Shown piece after piece: positions 51,501-58,595 of a DNA stretch of 64,000 bases (positions within the stretch are counted from its first letter, which is position 1; each line of letters starts with the position of its first letter). The translations under genes were made by a program, and so were the position numbers. The DNA comes from Streptomyces olivaceus (GTDB taxonomy: Bacteria > Actinomycetota > Actinomycetes > Streptomycetales > Streptomycetaceae). Under the pieces are notes generated by a model that had not been told where the DNA came from, searched no databases, and saw nothing but the letters and a program-made list of their open reading frames with translations. The stretch is from the NCBI RefSeq assembly GCF_000721235.1, contig NZ_JOFH01000009.1, positions 62,001 to 126,000 of the forward strand, in the 5' to 3' direction.

Positions 51501-52040
51501 GCCGGGGGTGAGGACGCGTACGGCCGCGGGGGCCGCGGGTGCGCCGGGGCCGGTGTCCGGGGTGCGCAGGCGCGGGATCAGACCGGCCCGCAGCAGGGAG
51601 GACTTGCCGCTGCCCGAGGGGCCGAAGACGGCGGTGAAGCGGTGTGCGCGGGTGAGTCCGGCCAGCCGGTCGACCAGGGCGTCGCGGCCGAAGAAGAGGG
51701 CGGCGTCGTCCGGTTCGTAGCGCGTCAGGCCCCGGTAGGGCGGCCGTCCCTCCTGGTCGGCGGTGGCGAGGGCGGCGGCCTCGGCGCTCGCCTCCCGCCA
51801 GCGTCGTTCCCACTCCTGCGGGTCGCCGCCGCAGACGCCGACGTAGGCGAGGGTCACCGCGAGGGTGGGCAGTTGCCGTCCGGCGGCCGCCTGCGACAGG
51901 GCGGTCACCGAGAAGGGGACCTTGTCCGCCATCGTCCGGTACGTCGGGCGTCCCACCGACTCGCGCAGGGTGCGGAGTTCGGCGGCGAACCGCTGCACCG
52001 GTCCGGCGGCGGGGTCGAGTCCCCGCTCCCGGCGTCCCAC
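48528..52040 (-). CDS. XRE-nSTAND-WD40 membrane protein
   Basis: This is a 1170-residue protein. An XRE-like helix-turn-helix (about 12-75; RTMADKVPFSVTALSQAAAG) is followed by an nSTAND1 NTPase with Walker A FGPSGSGKSSLLR (about 139-151) and Walker B WLIVDQFEELY. A single transmembrane helix (LSATLALLVLLASATAVVAL, about residue 530) precedes twelve WD40 repeats with the usual FAPDGxTLAxxGxDxxxRLWDV pattern. Such proteins are abundant in streptomycetes; STAND NTPases are signalling switches, some acting in phage defence. GTG 52040 gives MGRRERGLDP, a common start of such proteins; GTG 52055 is possible. The HTH suggests binding to DNA or to partner protein. Confidence 0.9.
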   Translation of the reverse strand: MGRRERGLDPAAGPVQRFAAELRTLRESVGRPTYRTMADKVPFSVTALSQAAAGRQLPTLAVTLAYVGVCGGDPQEWERRWREASAEAAALATADQEGRPPYRGLTRYEPDDAALFFGRDALVDRLAGLTRAHRFTAVFGPSGSGKSSLLRAGLIPRLRTPDTGPGAPAAPAAVRVLTPGATPLRTHAGRLDPVPDAAPGADTWLIVDQFEELYTLCTDPAERDAFVDRLLTAAAPGSALRVVVAVRADFLGRCAEHPALTAALQDATLLAGPMSREELRQAVVRPAAAEGLVVERALTARLLDEVEDAPGGLPLMSHALLETWRHRTGRSLTESAYETAGGLRGAVVRTAEEVYGELTAPQAELARLVLLRLVAPGDGTPDTRRPAEHAELDLGDPDGTRAVLDRLVGARLLTLDDGTVELAHEALITAWPRLRGWIDAERDRLRVHRALSGAARTWLDLGRENAALYAGSRLAAARDAFPADRRDDELTPPERAFLAASVGRRRRAVRRRRALSATLALLVLLASATAVVALRLRDTARTERDEAVFGRITAEADRLRDTNAALSARLDVAAFGMRETPALSTALTADAGRVLSTRLPGHADIGSAVAFAPDGHALATSGEDGTLRLWDLGDPAAPAPLGKPARADARSVRDVAFAPDGRTLATAGHTGTVRLWRADRADGPTPLGEPRHAHDEAVWSVAFSPDGDTLASAGYDDTVRLWKVPGPDASGGGLRPLGEPLTGHTGAVWSVEFSPNGHTLASAAQDDTVILWNVANPAYPHRIGEPLTGHTEGLWDLAYGPDGRTLATTGADRSVRLWHLPQNVLTDFTNPVTSVAHDPTGGLLAAASTDDGLVRLWDVRRPGRPRPLPRPLSGHEAPVLTVSFAPDGQTVASGAEDGALRLWDVSDPARPVAAATLPDAHPGGVLTAAFAPDGRTLATGGADGRVRLWDVRGPDDVRPAGPPLTGHTDWVGSVAFAPDGGTLATGSQDKTARLWDVRDRARPRALGAPLTAHGDWVNSVAFAPEGHVLATGGRDRTVRLWDVTDPGRARPLGEELTGHRGGVTSVSFAPDGRTLASGGEDHAVRLWNVADPAHAGAYGDALTGHQDTVTSVAFAPDGETLASAGNDLTARIWTLDPERTLRHVCARTGGDLTPARWRELLPRLPYRTTC

Positions 52041-52425
52041 TCCGCCTGTGCCCACGCGCCCCCGCCCCCGCCGTCGCTCCCGGTCCCCGTCCGGGCGCCC
52101 ACGGTAGGGAGGCGCGGGTGGGGGGCGGCAAGCGGAGGGCGGGCCGCCGCCGGGTGGCACACGCGGAGTTCACCCCTTCTTCACTCCGGTTCCGCAACGG
52201 GGCGGTCCGCACGGCGCCCGCCGCGGCGGCCGTCGGGAGGTGCCGGGCCGTTCCGCATTGTTCAGTGGCGGTCCCGGGCTGCTGAACAACGGTCCCGCGC
52301 GGTGCAATCGGTGCTCCGGGGGAGTGCGGGGCGGCGTGGTGCCGGGCCCGTTCCGGCGTCGCGCCTCCCCGCGCCCGTAAGTCACGAGGAAGCCCGCAGC
52401 GGGGCGAACGCCGGGAGGCGTAGGG
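52041..52425. other. 385-base divergent spacer
   Basis: No gene is supported. It separates the WD40 gene (minus) from the following membrane-protein gene (plus). An inverted repeat GTTCAG ... CTGAAC (52260-52287, 16-base centre) is the only clear symmetric element; promoters could not be placed securely. Confidence 0.6.
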
Positions 52426-53967
52426 ATGACGCGGCCGCCGTACGAGCACGGGGAGCAAGACGGACACGGGGAACAAGAGGGACAGGGGAGGCATGAGGAC
52501 GGGGGGCCGGAGGCTCCCGGAACCGGGCCTCCGGGACCCGACGGGTACGAGGAACCCGACGACCCCGGTGGGTGGAATCCCGGACCGGGGTACGGGCGGC
52601 CCGCGCCGCCGGAGCCGCGCGAGCCCGACCCGCTCGCCGTGGCCGTCGGCAACGCCTCGCTGCTCGGCATCGGCTACCTGATCCTCGGCCGTCGCCGGCT
52701 GTTCTGGTCCGCCGCGGCGGTCACCGCGGTCCTGCTGTGGCTGACGTACGGCACCGCCGCGACGTGGGCCGAACTGCTCCTGGTGCTGTGGTGGGCGGCG
52801 GTCGTCGCGCACGGCCTGCGGCTGGCGCGGCGGCACCCGGCGGCGGGCCCCCGCCGCGGGCAGCGGGTGCTGGCGCTCGCGCTGACCGTGCCGGTCCTGG
52901 CGGCCGCCGGGTGGGTGCGTTTCGACGCGTACGGCATCGAGGACGCCGTCGCCGGCGCCCGCGCGGACGGCGACTGCGGCGCCGCCGTGGACGCCCAGGA
53001 CGGGGTGGAGTTCCGGCACCGGCTGCTCGCCGCGCCGGTGGCCGCCCGGGGCGACACGGTGGTCGGGGCGTGCGAGCGGCTGGACACGGCCGGGAGCTAT
53101 CTCAGCAGCGGGCTGACCGGCGACCTGGACGCGCTGGAGACCGGCTTCGGACGGCTCGGCGCGGTTCTCGGCGAGCCCGGCAACGAGCGCACCGTCGAGG
53201 CCGTCCTGACGGACTTCCTCGGGCAGCTGCCCACCGAGGACGGCTGCCTGAGCGTCGGCATCGCGGACTGGCTGCGGGACCGCGAGGACGGGCCGAAGGC
53301 CCTGACCGGCCCCGCGGCGGCCACCGCGGCCCGGACGGCCCCGGGGGCGCTGGTGGAGTGCGGCGACTCGCTCATGGCGGACAGGCGGTGGGCGGACGCG
53401 CGCGCCCGCTACCAGCGGCTGCTCGACGACCACCCGGACGACCGCCGCGCGGACGACGCCCGCGAGGGCGTCCGGAAGGCGGGCCTCGCGATCGAACTGG
53501 ACCGGGTCGAGGACCTGGTCAGGGCGGCGGACGGCATGGGCTCCGGATACTGCCGGAAACCGGCGAAGTACTCCGCGGCCCCGGCCTACCGCAAGGGCAG
53601 GAGCGGCGTGGTGTTCGCCGGTGACACCGAGTACACGGACAAGCTGCCCGGGGAGTGGCGGGCCGGCACATCCCGTGCCGCGCTGGTGGTGTGCGCGGAC
53701 GAGGCGGGGGCGGGGGACGTCATCGAGACGTGCCAGTACCGGGACCACGACGGCCGGATCGGCAGTGTCCGGTTCAACAAGCTGTCGGTGCGGGTCAAGG
53801 CGTACGCGCTGCGGACCGGCAGGCTGATGACCGACCGCACGGTGCAGATGGGCGGCGAGAGCTGCCCCGGGATCCTGCGGTACTTCGGCGAGCTGCCGTC
53901 GCGGATGGCCGCCACGCCCTCGGACGGGGACGTGCGGGACGCCTTCGGACCGGTGATCGGACGCTGA
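52426..53967 (+). CDS. Membrane protein with two helices and an exported-side repeat-like domain
   Basis: This is a 513-residue protein. A Gly/Pro/Glu-rich disordered N-terminus (about 1-65) is followed by hydrophobic segments at about 72-90, 94-112, 118-132 and 143-162. A soluble domain of about 350 residues then carries TPR-like ARYQRLLDDHPDDRRADDAREGV and several cysteines (GDCGAAV, VGACERL, DGCLSV, LVECGDS, CRKPAK, VVCADE, ETCQY, SCPGIL). The even cysteine content suggests that the domain faces outward with disulfides. The ATG follows GGGAGG. The family is not recognised. It is divergent from the nSTAND-WD40 gene, so partnership is possible. Confidence 0.75.
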   Translation: MTRPPYEHGEQDGHGEQEGQGRHEDGGPEAPGTGPPGPDGYEEPDDPGGWNPGPGYGRPAPPEPREPDPLAVAVGNASLLGIGYLILGRRRLFWSAAAVTAVLLWLTYGTAATWAELLLVLWWAAVVAHGLRLARRHPAAGPRRGQRVLALALTVPVLAAAGWVRFDAYGIEDAVAGARADGDCGAAVDAQDGVEFRHRLLAAPVAARGDTVVGACERLDTAGSYLSSGLTGDLDALETGFGRLGAVLGEPGNERTVEAVLTDFLGQLPTEDGCLSVGIADWLRDREDGPKALTGPAAATAARTAPGALVECGDSLMADRRWADARARYQRLLDDHPDDRRADDAREGVRKAGLAIELDRVEDLVRAADGMGSGYCRKPAKYSAAPAYRKGRSGVVFAGDTEYTDKLPGEWRAGTSRAALVVCADEAGAGDVIETCQYRDHDGRIGSVRFNKLSVRVKAYALRTGRLMTDRTVQMGGESCPGILRYFGELPSRMAATPSDGDVRDAFGPVIGR

Positions 53968-54018
53968 CCGCGCGGGTGCCGCGCCCGGGGCGGTTGCCGG
54001 GCCGCCGCCGGGGCACCC

Positions 54019-55023
54019 ATGAGCATGGCCCACGGACGGGACAGGATCCTGGTCACCGGCTGGTTCAGCCTCCTGCACGGGGAGGCGACCGCCGGCGACG
54101 TGCTGGCACTGGCCCGGGTGGAAGAGGTGCTGCGGGGCGCGGGGCTCGCGTACGACGTCGTGTGGAGCCCCGGGTTCCGGGCGGACGGCACGCACTTCGC
54201 GGACGTGGACCCGGCGGCGTACTCCCGGCTGCTGTTCGTGTGCGGGCCGGTGCACGGGCCGCAGGTCGAGGAGTTGCACCGGCGGTTCGCGCACTGTGTG
54301 CGGATCGCCGTCGGCGTCTCGGTCGTCGACCCCGCCTCGCCGGCCGTCACCGGCTTCGACCGCGTACTCGCCCGCGACGGCGCCGGGGCCGGACCGGGCC
54401 TGGACCTGGCGGCGCGCGCGCCGCGGCTGCCGGGCGTACCCGTCGTCGGGGTGGTGCTCACCCACGGGCAGCACGAGTACGGGGGCAGGCGGCGGCACGC
54501 CGAGGTGGCCGCGGGACTGACCCGCTGGCTGGCCGGCAAGGACTGCGCCCGGCTGGAGCTGGAGACGCGGCTCGACGCCCGCGACTGGCGGCTGTGCGGC
54601 ACCCCGGCCCAGCTGGAGTCGGTCCTGGGCCGCCTCGACCTGGTCGTCACCGACCGGCTGCACGGCCTGGTCCTCGCGCTGCGGTCCGGTACCCCGGCGC
54701 TGGTGGTGGACCCCGTCGCCGGCGGCGCGAAGGTGACGGCCCAGGCACGGGCCTGCGGCTGGCCGGCCCTGGTGGCGGCCGAGGCGGTGGCGCGGGACCC
54801 GGGCCCGGCGGGCGGGGAGCCCGGTGGCAGGGAGTCCGGGGGCAGGGAGTTCGGGGGCGGCGGGTCCGGGGGTGGGGAGTTGGAGCGCTGGTGGCGGTGG
54901 TGCCTGGGCGAGGGGCGGGACGCGGCGGCGCGGATCGGTGCCGGGTTCCGGGCGGCCGACGCGGTGGCGGACGCGGCGGACGGGCTCGTGGCGGCACTGG
55001 GGGCGGCGCGCGGGGCCGGTTGA
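54019..55023 (+). CDS. Polysaccharide pyruvyl transferase family protein
   Basis: This 334-residue protein has the family landmark LDLVVTDRLHGLVLALRSGTPAL (about 205-227) and an N-terminal TGWFSLLHGEATAGDVLAL block typical of CsaB/WcaK-like enzymes. These transfer pyruvate from phosphoenolpyruvate to glycan sugars. A Gly/Glu-rich insert (GGEPGGRESGGREFGGGG, about 260-280) looks like a disordered expansion. The ribosome site is weak; ATG 54019 or 54025. It lies just upstream of the glycan gene cluster on the opposite strand and may modify that glycan. Confidence 0.8.
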   Translation: MSMAHGRDRILVTGWFSLLHGEATAGDVLALARVEEVLRGAGLAYDVVWSPGFRADGTHFADVDPAAYSRLLFVCGPVHGPQVEELHRRFAHCVRIAVGVSVVDPASPAVTGFDRVLARDGAGAGPGLDLAARAPRLPGVPVVGVVLTHGQHEYGGRRRHAEVAAGLTRWLAGKDCARLELETRLDARDWRLCGTPAQLESVLGRLDLVVTDRLHGLVLALRSGTPALVVDPVAGGAKVTAQARACGWPALVAAEAVARDPGPAGGEPGGRESGGREFGGGGSGGGELERWWRWCLGEGRDAAARIGAGFRAADAVADAADGLVAALGAARGAG

Positions 55024-55136
55024 CGGACGGGAGCGGGAACGCGGGGGGCCCGGAAGCGACTCGCGGCCGGGCCGGTTGGGGTACGGGGCGGGCGGGCACT
55101 CGGGCTGCCGGTGGTTCGCTCCCGGGAGGAGACATC

Positions 55137-55445
55137 GTGTCCATCGGCCGGCTCCCCGATCACGAGCAACGCATACTCGACGAGGTCGAGCGCGCGCTGC
55201 GCCGCGACCGTCGGCTCGACCGGCGCCTGCGCACGCTGCGGCTCGCCCGCCGCCCCGATCTCACCCGCGTCGCGGCCTACCGCCCGCGCACCCCGACCGT
55301 GCTCCTGCTGCTCGCCCTCGCGGTGGCCCTGATGGTGGCCGGCATCGTCACGTCCGAGCCCGGCGTGCTCTGGTCCTTCGCCGCGGTGTGGCCCGTGACG
55401 CTGTTCGCGGTGTTCCGGCTGCTGTGCCGGTGGACGGAGGGGTAG
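55137..55445 (+). CDS. DUF3040 membrane protein
   Basis: This 102-residue protein has the N-terminal LPDHEQRILDEVERAL motif of the DUF3040 family and a basic stretch. Two transmembrane helices follow (about 52-72 and 78-95). The start is GTG with GGGAGGAG six bases upstream. These small actinobacterial membrane proteins have no known function. It stands alone between the pyruvyl-transferase gene and the glycan operon. Confidence 0.85.
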   Translation: MSIGRLPDHEQRILDEVERALRRDRRLDRRLRTLRLARRPDLTRVAAYRPRTPTVLLLLALAVALMVAGIVTSEPGVLWSFAAVWPVTLFAVFRLLCRWTEG

Positions 55446-55463
55446 GGCCCGCCCGACGGGCCC
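55445..55463. terminator. Hairpin at the DUF3040 stop
   Basis: GGGCCCG and CGGGCCC arms around CCCGA start at the last base of the stop codon. A run of nine G residues follows at 55473-55481. It lies between convergent genes. Confidence 0.55.
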
Positions 55464-55489
55464 CAGCGGTCCGGGGGGGGGAGGCGGGG

Positions 55490-56386
55490 TCAGCCGGTGT
55501 AGCTGCGGGCCGTCGAGGCGCGCTGGGCGGGTTCCAGCGAGCGCAGCCGGGCCTCGACCTCCGGCGGCAGGACCCGGCGTTCCCGCAGCACCCACGGCAG
55601 GGCGGCCGTCGCCTGGGCGAAGGCGCGCAGGGACGCGGTGTCGCGGGGGACGGTACGGGCCAGGTGGAGGGTGCGGCGCAGGGCGGGACCGGCGGGCCGG
55701 CGCAGCCAGGTGAACCACAGGGTGTTGCGGATGCCCTGCGCCCGCCGCACCGTCGCGTCCCGCACCCGGGACGGCCGGTGATGGACGGTCAGATGGTCGG
55801 CGTACGTCAGCCACCAGCCGTTCGCCGCGAGGTCGGCGGCGAGCAGCTCCTCCTCCCCGCCCAGCCACAGCCGGGGGTGGAAGCCGCCCGCGGCCCGGAA
55901 GGCGTCGGTGCGCAGCACGGTCGCGGCGGCGAGGAAGGAACCGAGGGCCGGCCCAGGGAGCCAGTCGGGGCGGGGTACGGGCGAGTCGCGCAGTTCCCGG
56001 ACGATCGGATCCTCGGTGCCGCCCGGCTCGACCAGGATGCGGGCGGTGACCGTGCCGACGGCCGGGTGGCGGTCGAGCAGGTCGGCGGCCGCGGCCAGGG
56101 AGCCCGGCGCCCACCAGGAGTCGTCGTCGCAGAAGGCGACGTAGGGCGTGCGGACGTGCCGGATCGCGAGGTTGCGGCCCACGGCGCCGAGGTTCCGGCC
56201 GGGGCGCAGGAGCCGTACGCGCGGGTGGCGGCGGGCGACGGCGTCGGCCGTGCCGTCGGTGGAGGCGTTGTCGGTGACGATCACCCGGGGCCGTTCGGGG
56301 AGTTCGGCCAGGCGGTCCAGGGTGTGCAGGAGTTCGGGGCACCGGTTGTGGGTGATGACGACGACGGTGGTCCGGGTGTCGGTCAT
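55490..56386 (-). CDS. Glycosyltransferase family 2 protein
   Basis: This 298-residue GT-A fold protein has VVVITHNRCPELLHTLDRL at the start, the nucleotide-sugar motif VTDNASTDGT, FCDDDSWW with the DxD-type metal site, and GGEEELLAADLAANGW. It is a cytosolic inverting transferase adding one sugar to a glycan or lipid acceptor. It is the last gene of the eight-gene glycan operon, with an ATGA overlap to the preceding GT2. It is a clear paralogue of that neighbour (same motifs, similar length), so the pair probably arose by duplication. Confidence 0.9.
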   Translation of the reverse strand: MTDTRTTVVVITHNRCPELLHTLDRLAELPERPRVIVTDNASTDGTADAVARRHPRVRLLRPGRNLGAVGRNLAIRHVRTPYVAFCDDDSWWAPGSLAAAADLLDRHPAVGTVTARILVEPGGTEDPIVRELRDSPVPRPDWLPGPALGSFLAAATVLRTDAFRAAGGFHPRLWLGGEEELLAADLAANGWWLTYADHLTVHHRPSRVRDATVRRAQGIRNTLWFTWLRRPAGPALRRTLHLARTVPRDTASLRAFAQATAALPWVLRERRVLPPEVEARLRSLEPAQRASTARSYTG

Positions 56387-57363
56387 GACGCGGCCCCGTC
56401 GGGAGCCGCCGCGGCCGGACCGGCTCCGGCGGCTCCCGCGGCTGGCGCGGCCTCGTCGAGGAGACGGGCGGCTCGTTCCACGTGCGGGGGCAGGGTCCTG
56501 CGGGCGCGCAGGGCGGCGGGCAGCCGGAGCAGTGTCTCGCGCAGGGCCTGCCGGGCGGACGGGGTGCGGCGCGCCTCGGCGGCGAGGGCGCGGGTACGGG
56601 AGAGCGCGTGCGGGAGGGGGCGGCGCAGCCAGGCGGTGAGGAGTTCGTTGCGGCGTACGACGGCGGACCGGCCGGTGCGGGGGGCCGGTGCGGGGTGGTG
56701 GTGGGCGGTCACGTCGGGGCAGTGCGCGACGCCCCAGCCGCGGGCGGCGAGGTCGTAGGCGAGCAGGGTCTCCTCTGCGCCGAAGAAGAGCAGCGGGTGG
56801 TAGCCCCCGGCGTCGAGGTAGGCCTCGCGGCGGGCGACGGCGGCGCAGCCGAGGAAGCCGAGCACCTGGGTGCCGGGGAGGTCGGTGGCCGTGCCGAGCG
56901 GGGAGCCGGCGAGCAGGTCGTTGAGGGGGTCCGCGGCGTCGCCGGGGCCGACGAGGGTGCGGGCGGCGAGCAGGCCGAGGCGGGGGTGCCGCTCGAAGTG
57001 CCGGGCGGCGGCGGACAGGGCGCCGGGCGCCCACCAGGAGTCGTCGTCGCTGAACGCCACGTACGGGGTGCGGAGCGCGCGGACGCCGTGGGTGCGGGCG
57101 AGGGCGCCCCGGTTGGCCGGCAGCGCGAGGACCCGGACCTGGGGGAAGTCGCGGGCCAGCATGGCGCGGGTGTCGTCGGTGGAGGCGTTGTCGACGACGA
57201 GGACCTCGGGCCGCTCGGGCAGGGCGAGCAGGTTCCGCACGGTCACGGCGAGGCTCGCGCAGCGGTCGCGGGTGGCGATGACGACGCCGACGGGGGCGGG
57301 TCCGACGGGCTCGGGGCGGGTTCGGTCTCGGAGGGTCGCCGTGCCGTGCACACCGTGGTTCAT
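56383..57363 (-). CDS. Glycosyltransferase family 2 protein
   Basis: This 326-residue protein has GVVIATRDRCASLAVTVRNLL, VVDNASTDDTRAML, FSDDDSWWAPGAL and FGAEETLLAYDLAARGW, the same set as the next gene. An Ala/Gly/Pro-rich tail (AAPAAGAAGAGPAAAAPDG) ends the protein, another 3'-end low-complexity extension in this window. It has ATGA overlaps on both sides. The acceptor and donor are unknown; given GmhA and HldE in the same operon, an ADP-heptose-derived sugar is plausible for at least one of the transferases. Confidence 0.9.
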   Translation of the reverse strand: MNHGVHGTATLRDRTRPEPVGPAPVGVVIATRDRCASLAVTVRNLLALPERPEVLVVDNASTDDTRAMLARDFPQVRVLALPANRGALARTHGVRALRTPYVAFSDDDSWWAPGALSAAARHFERHPRLGLLAARTLVGPGDAADPLNDLLAGSPLGTATDLPGTQVLGFLGCAAVARREAYLDAGGYHPLLFFGAEETLLAYDLAARGWGVAHCPDVTAHHHPAPAPRTGRSAVVRRNELLTAWLRRPLPHALSRTRALAAEARRTPSARQALRETLLRLPAALRARRTLPPHVERAARLLDEAAPAAGAAGAGPAAAAPDGAAS

Positions 57364-58595
57364 GGTGCCTCTTCCGGGGCGTCGGGCGGGTCGGGTGCGT
57401 CCAGTGCGTGGAGTGCGTCGAGGACCTCGTCGGCGGGGATCCGCAGCAGCGCGGGGTCGGTCTCGTGGCCGTGCGGGTCGCCGTCGGGGCCCGGGTGCCA
57501 CAGGGCGCGGTGCCGGGTGCCGGGCGGCGGGCCCCAGCGGCTCGGCGGTACGGGGCCGAAGAGGGTGACGGAGGGGGTGCCGTGGGCGACGGCGAGGTGG
57601 GCGATGCCGGTGTCGCCGCTGACGACGGCGCGGGCGTCGGCGACCAGGGCGGAGAGCCGTTCGTAGGGCAGGCCGCCGCCGAAGACGTCCGTGTCGGGCA
57701 GGTGCGCGCGCTTGGCCAGCCGCGCCACCAGGTCCCCCTCGTCCGCTCCCCCGGTGACGACGACCCGGCGTCCGCGGGCGCGCAGCGCCTCGGCGACGGC
57801 CGCGTACCGGTCCACGGGCCAGCACCGGGAGGGGGCGCCGGCGCCGGGGTGCAGGACGACGGCGCCGGGGGCGGGCGACGGGCCGCCGGGGTGCGGCAGC
57901 CGCAGGTCGGCGGGGTCGGCCGCGATGCCGTACGCGCGCAGCAGCCGGCACCACCGGTCGCGCTCGTGCTCCTGCGGGTACCAGGGCGGCCCCTCGACCT
58001 CGGGCGTCCCGGGGTGCGCGAACGCCAGCAGCCTCCGCGGGCGCAGGCCGGCCAGGAGGCGGTGGCTGGGCGGGCCGTTGCCGTGCAGGTCGACGGCGAC
58101 GTCCGGGGGCGGCCCGGTCCAGTCCAGGGTGCGCGGGACGGCACGGCCGGGCTCGGCGGCGGGCAGGACCCGGTCGACGGCGCCGGTCGCGGCGGCGACG
58201 GGGGCCAGCTCTGCGGGTCCGGCCAGCACCAGTTCGTACGCGGGGTAGGCCCGCCGCAGCGCCCGCAGGGCGGGCACCCCGGCCAGCAGGTCGCCGAGCC
58301 CGAGCGCCCGCAGCACGAGCACCCGGCCGGCTCCGCGGGCGCCGGTACCGCCCTTGCCGTCCGTGTCCCTCGCGTCCCTCGTGACCCTGGCGTCAACCGG
58401 GTCCCTCGCGTCGCCGCCCGCCGGGCGGTCCGGGTCCGCGGGCGCCGGCGGATGCACCGGGTCGCCCGTCGCCGGGCCGCCCGCGTACGGGGGCCGACCG
58501 GCCACCGTGCCCCGTCCGGCGCGCGGGTCGCCTCCGGTGCGCGGGCCCCCTCCGCCGTGCGAGTCACCTCCGCCGTGCGGGGCGCCGGCGCTCAT
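57360..58595 (-). CDS. Glycosyltransferase family 9 (heptosyltransferase-like) with Gly-rich N-terminal extension
   Basis: This 411-residue protein has its GT9 domain from about residue 91 (RVLVLRALGLGDLLAGVPAL), with LHPGAGAPSRCWP, VVTGGADEGDLV and VVSGDTGIAHLAVAHGTPSVTLFGP typical of ADP-heptose:glycan transferases. The first 90 residues are Gly/Asp/Pro/Arg-rich and disordered, absent from normal GT9 proteins. The ATG overlaps the preceding stop (ATGA), which supports the long form. It probably transfers heptose made by the neighbouring enzymes. Confidence 0.88.
   Translation of the reverse strand: MSAGAPHGGGDSHGGGGPRTGGDPRAGRGTVAGRPPYAGGPATGDPVHPPAPADPDRPAGGDARDPVDARVTRDARDTDGKGGTGARGAGRVLVLRALGLGDLLAGVPALRALRRAYPAYELVLAGPAELAPVAAATGAVDRVLPAAEPGRAVPRTLDWTGPPPDVAVDLHGNGPPSHRLLAGLRPRRLLAFAHPGTPEVEGPPWYPQEHERDRWCRLLRAYGIAADPADLRLPHPGGPSPAPGAVVLHPGAGAPSRCWPVDRYAAVAEALRARGRRVVVTGGADEGDLVARLAKRAHLPDTDVFGGGLPYERLSALVADARAVVSGDTGIAHLAVAHGTPSVTLFGPVPPSRWGPPPGTRHRALWHPGPDGDPHGHETDPALLRIPADEVLDALHALDAPDPPDAPEEAP

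Noticed and set aside
52260..52287. GTTCAG ... CTGAAC repeat as a firm operator
   Set aside because: Arms are short, the centre is 16 bases and no promoter could be placed beside it, so it is only mentioned within the spacer.
48493..54663. A 2056-codon open frame on the minus strand
   Set aside because: It runs antisense or out of frame through the WD40, membrane-protein and pyruvyl-transferase genes and has Arg/Pro/Gly-biased composition with no domain; a high-GC artefact.
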